From Streptomyces djakartensis (GTDB lineage: Bacteria; Actinomycetota; Actinomycetes; Streptomycetales; Streptomycetaceae), in the NCBI RefSeq assembly GCF_014651075.1, contig NZ_BMWE01000007.1:124001-188000 (forward strand): DNA of 64,000 nt, read 5' to 3'. The notes under the pieces are model-generated. The model did not search any database, was not told the origin of the DNA, and was given only the letters and a program-made list of their open reading frames with translations. Below, in pieces: positions 62,302 to 64,000 of the stretch (the first letter of the stretch is position 1; the number at the start of each line of letters is the position of its first letter). The position numbers and the translations under genes are program-made.

Positions 62302-62759
62302 GTCAGATGGACGGTCGTCGACGCAACCCGTATGAACTGACCGAGGAAACCCCGGTCTACGTCATCTCGGTGGCGGCCCAGCTGTCCGGCCTGCACCCCC
62401 AGACCCTGCGCCAGTACGACCGTCTGGGCCTGGTGTCCCCCGACCGCACCGCGGGCCGGGGCCGCCGCTACTCGGCCCGTGACATCCAGCTGCTGCGCAC
62501 CGTCCAGCAGTTGTCCCAGGACGAGGGCATCAACCTGGCGGGCATCAAGCGCATCATCGAACTGGAGAACCAGGTCGCCGCGCTCCAGGCCCGGGTGGCC
62601 GAGCTGGAGGACGCGCTCGACGGCGCGGCGGCGGCCATGCGCCAGCGCGAGGCGGCGGTGCACGCGTCGTACCGCCGGGACCTGGTGCCCTACCAGGAGG
62701 TGCAGCAGACCAGCGCGCTGGTGGTGTGGCGGCCGAAGCGGCAGCAGCAGTCGGACTGA
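62298..62759 (+). CDS. hspR: Heat-shock repressor HspR
   Basis: 153 residues of the MerR superfamily. The helix-turn-helix and wing are VYVISVAAQLSGLHPQTLRQ, LVSPDRTAGRGRRYSARDIQ; the coiled coil follows (LENQVAALQARVAELEDALD). It binds HAIR sites, two of which lie in front of dnaK, and so represses its own operon. ATGA overlap with dnaJ. A strong terminator follows. Confidence 0.97.
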   Translation: MSQMDGRRRNPYELTEETPVYVISVAAQLSGLHPQTLRQYDRLGLVSPDRTAGRGRRYSARDIQLLRTVQQLSQDEGINLAGIKRIIELENQVAALQARVAELEDALDGAAAAMRQREAAVHASYRRDLVPYQEVQQTSALVVWRPKRQQQSD

Positions 62760-62785
62760 CGCGGGCGCCGTCACGAAGGCCGCGC

Positions 62786-62834
62786 GGCATACGAAAAGGG
62801 ACCGGGAGGCAACTCCCGGTCCCTTTCGTATGCC
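62786..62834 (+). terminator. Rho-independent terminator of the dnaK operon
   Basis: A ~22-bp stem from GGCATACGAAAAGGGACC to its complement around 62813-62834, with one extra A, loop GCAA, and a T-rich continuation. It lies 27 bp after hspR. Confidence 0.88.
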
Positions 62835-63048
62835 TTGACCCGGTTTCGCAGGCCCTTCTGTCGATGACTGACCGGTGCAGAGCGCTTGGAGGCGATTCCG
62901 CATTGCCTTCACAACTACTTCGGAGCGTAGTGTTGCCATCTCGTTAAGTGCTTCCGCTTGACGCTGAGGGCCCGCTCCGCGTTGGCTTTTCTGTCACATG
63001 GGCCGCAAAGCTGTGCCCACGTCCGAATCACACGCGAAGTGAGCTCCC

Positions 63049-64000
63049 ATGCGTCGTCGTATCGCCATATCCGTGGCCGCCGCCACTGTGTCCGTCACGC
63101 TCGCCGCCTGCGGCGTGCTCAACGCGGCCGGGAGCAGTGACGACGCGAGCCCGACCAAGGGCAGCGACATCACGGTGGGTCTGCTGCTCCCGGAGAGGGC
63201 GAACACCCGGTACGAGAACTTCGACTACCCGATCATCAAGCGGAAGGTCGAGTCCCTCACCAACAACAAGGGCCGCGTCGAGTACGCCAACGCCGACGCG
63301 AGCGCCGAGGCGCAGGCCGGCCAGATGCAGAAGATGATCGACGACCGGGTCGACGTGATCCTGCTGGACGCGGTCGACGCGCGGGCCATCGCCAGCGGCG
63401 TGAAGAAGGCCAAGGAGGCCGGCATCCCGGTCATCGCCTACGACCGGCTGGCCGAGGGCCCGATCGACGCCTACATCTCCTTCGACAACGAACTGGTCGG
63501 CGAGGTCCAGGGGCGCACGCTGCTGGAGGCGGTCGGTGAGGACGCGAGCCTCTCCGACAAGATCGTCATGATGAACGGCTCGCCGACGGACCCGAACGCC
63601 AAGCAGTTCAAGGCCGGTGCGATGTCCGAGCTGAACGGCAAGGTGACGATCGCCCAGTCCTTCGACACCACGGACTGGAAGCCGGAGAACGCCGAGGCCA
63701 ACATGGCCGAGGCGATCGCGAAGATCGGCAAGGGCAACATCGCCGCGGTCTACTCCGCCAACGACGGCATGGCCGGCGGCATCGTCAAGGCGCTGAAGGC
63801 CGCCGGCGTGACCAAGCTGCCGCCCATCACCGGCCAGGACGCGGAACTGCCCGCGGTGCAGCGGATCATCTCCGGCGAGCAGTACATGAGCGTCTACAAG
63901 TCGTACCCGCAGGAGGCGGAGAACGCCGCGGAGATGGCCGTGGCCAAGGTCCAGGGCCGCGACATCCAGTTCGCCGCCCTGGCCCGCGACAAGGTCGACA
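63049..64000 (+). CDS. Sugar ABC transporter substrate-binding lipoprotein (3' end outside window)
   Basis: At least 317 residues; the frame is open to the right edge. Type II signal peptide RRRIAISVAAATVSVTLAAC with lipobox LAAC. The mature protein has the periplasmic-binding type I fold of xylose/ribose-like proteins: ITVGLLLPERANTRYENFDY, MIDDRVDVILLDAVDARAIA, GIPVIAYDRLAEG, NGSPTDPNAKQFKAGAM, VYSANDGMAGGIVKALKAAG, LPPITGQDAELPAVQRIISG. The likely ligand is a pentose. Partner ATPase and permease genes are expected beyond the window. No sugar-operator sequence recognised upstream. Confidence 0.92.
   Translation, partial: MRRRIAISVAAATVSVTLAACGVLNAAGSSDDASPTKGSDITVGLLLPERANTRYENFDYPIIKRKVESLTNNKGRVEYANADASAEAQAGQMQKMIDDRVDVILLDAVDARAIASGVKKAKEAGIPVIAYDRLAEGPIDAYISFDNELVGEVQGRTLLEAVGEDASLSDKIVMMNGSPTDPNAKQFKAGAMSELNGKVTIAQSFDTTDWKPENAEANMAEAIAKIGKGNIAAVYSANDGMAGGIVKALKAAGVTKLPPITGQDAELPAVQRIISGEQYMSVYKSYPQEAENAAEMAVAKVQGRDIQFAALARDKVD

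Overview
The window is a high-GC actinobacterial chromosome segment, almost certainly Streptomyces. The evidence is strong third-codon GC, GTG/TTG starts, likely leaderless promoters, an HspR-controlled dnaK-grpE-dnaJ-hspR operon with HAIR operators, a Dcd-type dCTP deaminase beside a phosphoribosyltransferase, and WXG100, FG-GAP and DUF4097 gene families. From memory the conserved backbone (cold-shock gene next to a DEAD-box helicase, then dcd, then the dnaK operon) follows the S. coelicolor order. No database was searched, so all family names rest on recognised motifs.

Left part (1-22.9 kb). A DEAD-box helicase (cut by the window edge) and a CspA-type cold-shock gene are followed by a holin-like/DUF3618 pair. 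Next comes a small translationally coupled operon of WXG100-type proteins (5.98 to 3.06 kb, minus strand). A frameshifted PucR-like regulator, two secreted proteins, an intact PucR-type regulator and a large protein joining a degenerate NTPase-like region to a periplasmic-binding domain follow. Then come a GtrA-like protein and an operon coding for an RHH regulator, a DUF4097 protein and a DrrA/DrrB-like ABC exporter; the DNA before it is crowded with TGGCGYCA boxes. A KimA-like APC permease sits beside a scrap of kdpE, suggesting a lost kdp locus. A MerR regulator and a small membrane protein close this part.

Accessory island (22.9-38.35 kb). An intact tRNA-Gly(CCC) lies at 38.3 kb. Copies of its 3' half plus terminator lie at 29.9 kb and, more decayed, at 23.4 kb, a pattern expected of stacked integrative elements. 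A dead tyrosine integrase, a dead histidine kinase, 135-bp and 53-bp repeats and several small orphan genes are scattered through it. Cargo includes a TetR/MFS/FAD-monooxygenase module, a PLP enzyme divergent from a second LipB, an Xre-TPR regulator coupled to a flavoprotein, and a graspetide (ATP-grasp RiPP) locus tgmA-tgmB. The 3' end of tgmB is replaced by the 3' half of a tRNA-Arg(CCU) and its terminator. This locus is the most interesting part of the window.

Right part (38.6-64 kb). After dcd and a phosphoribosyltransferase come a Yip1-like membrane protein and a tandem array of four secreted FG-GAP proteins plus a truncated fifth. A three-gene polysaccharide operon follows (UDP-sugar dehydrogenase, 57-residue membrane protein, processive GT2 synthase). 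A second MerR paralogue, a CPBP protease, small orphan proteins and an EtfD-like iron-sulfur membrane oxidoreductase come next. A MraY/WecA-like protein with altered catalytic motifs precedes the chaperone operon, and a sugar-binding lipoprotein gene runs off the right edge.
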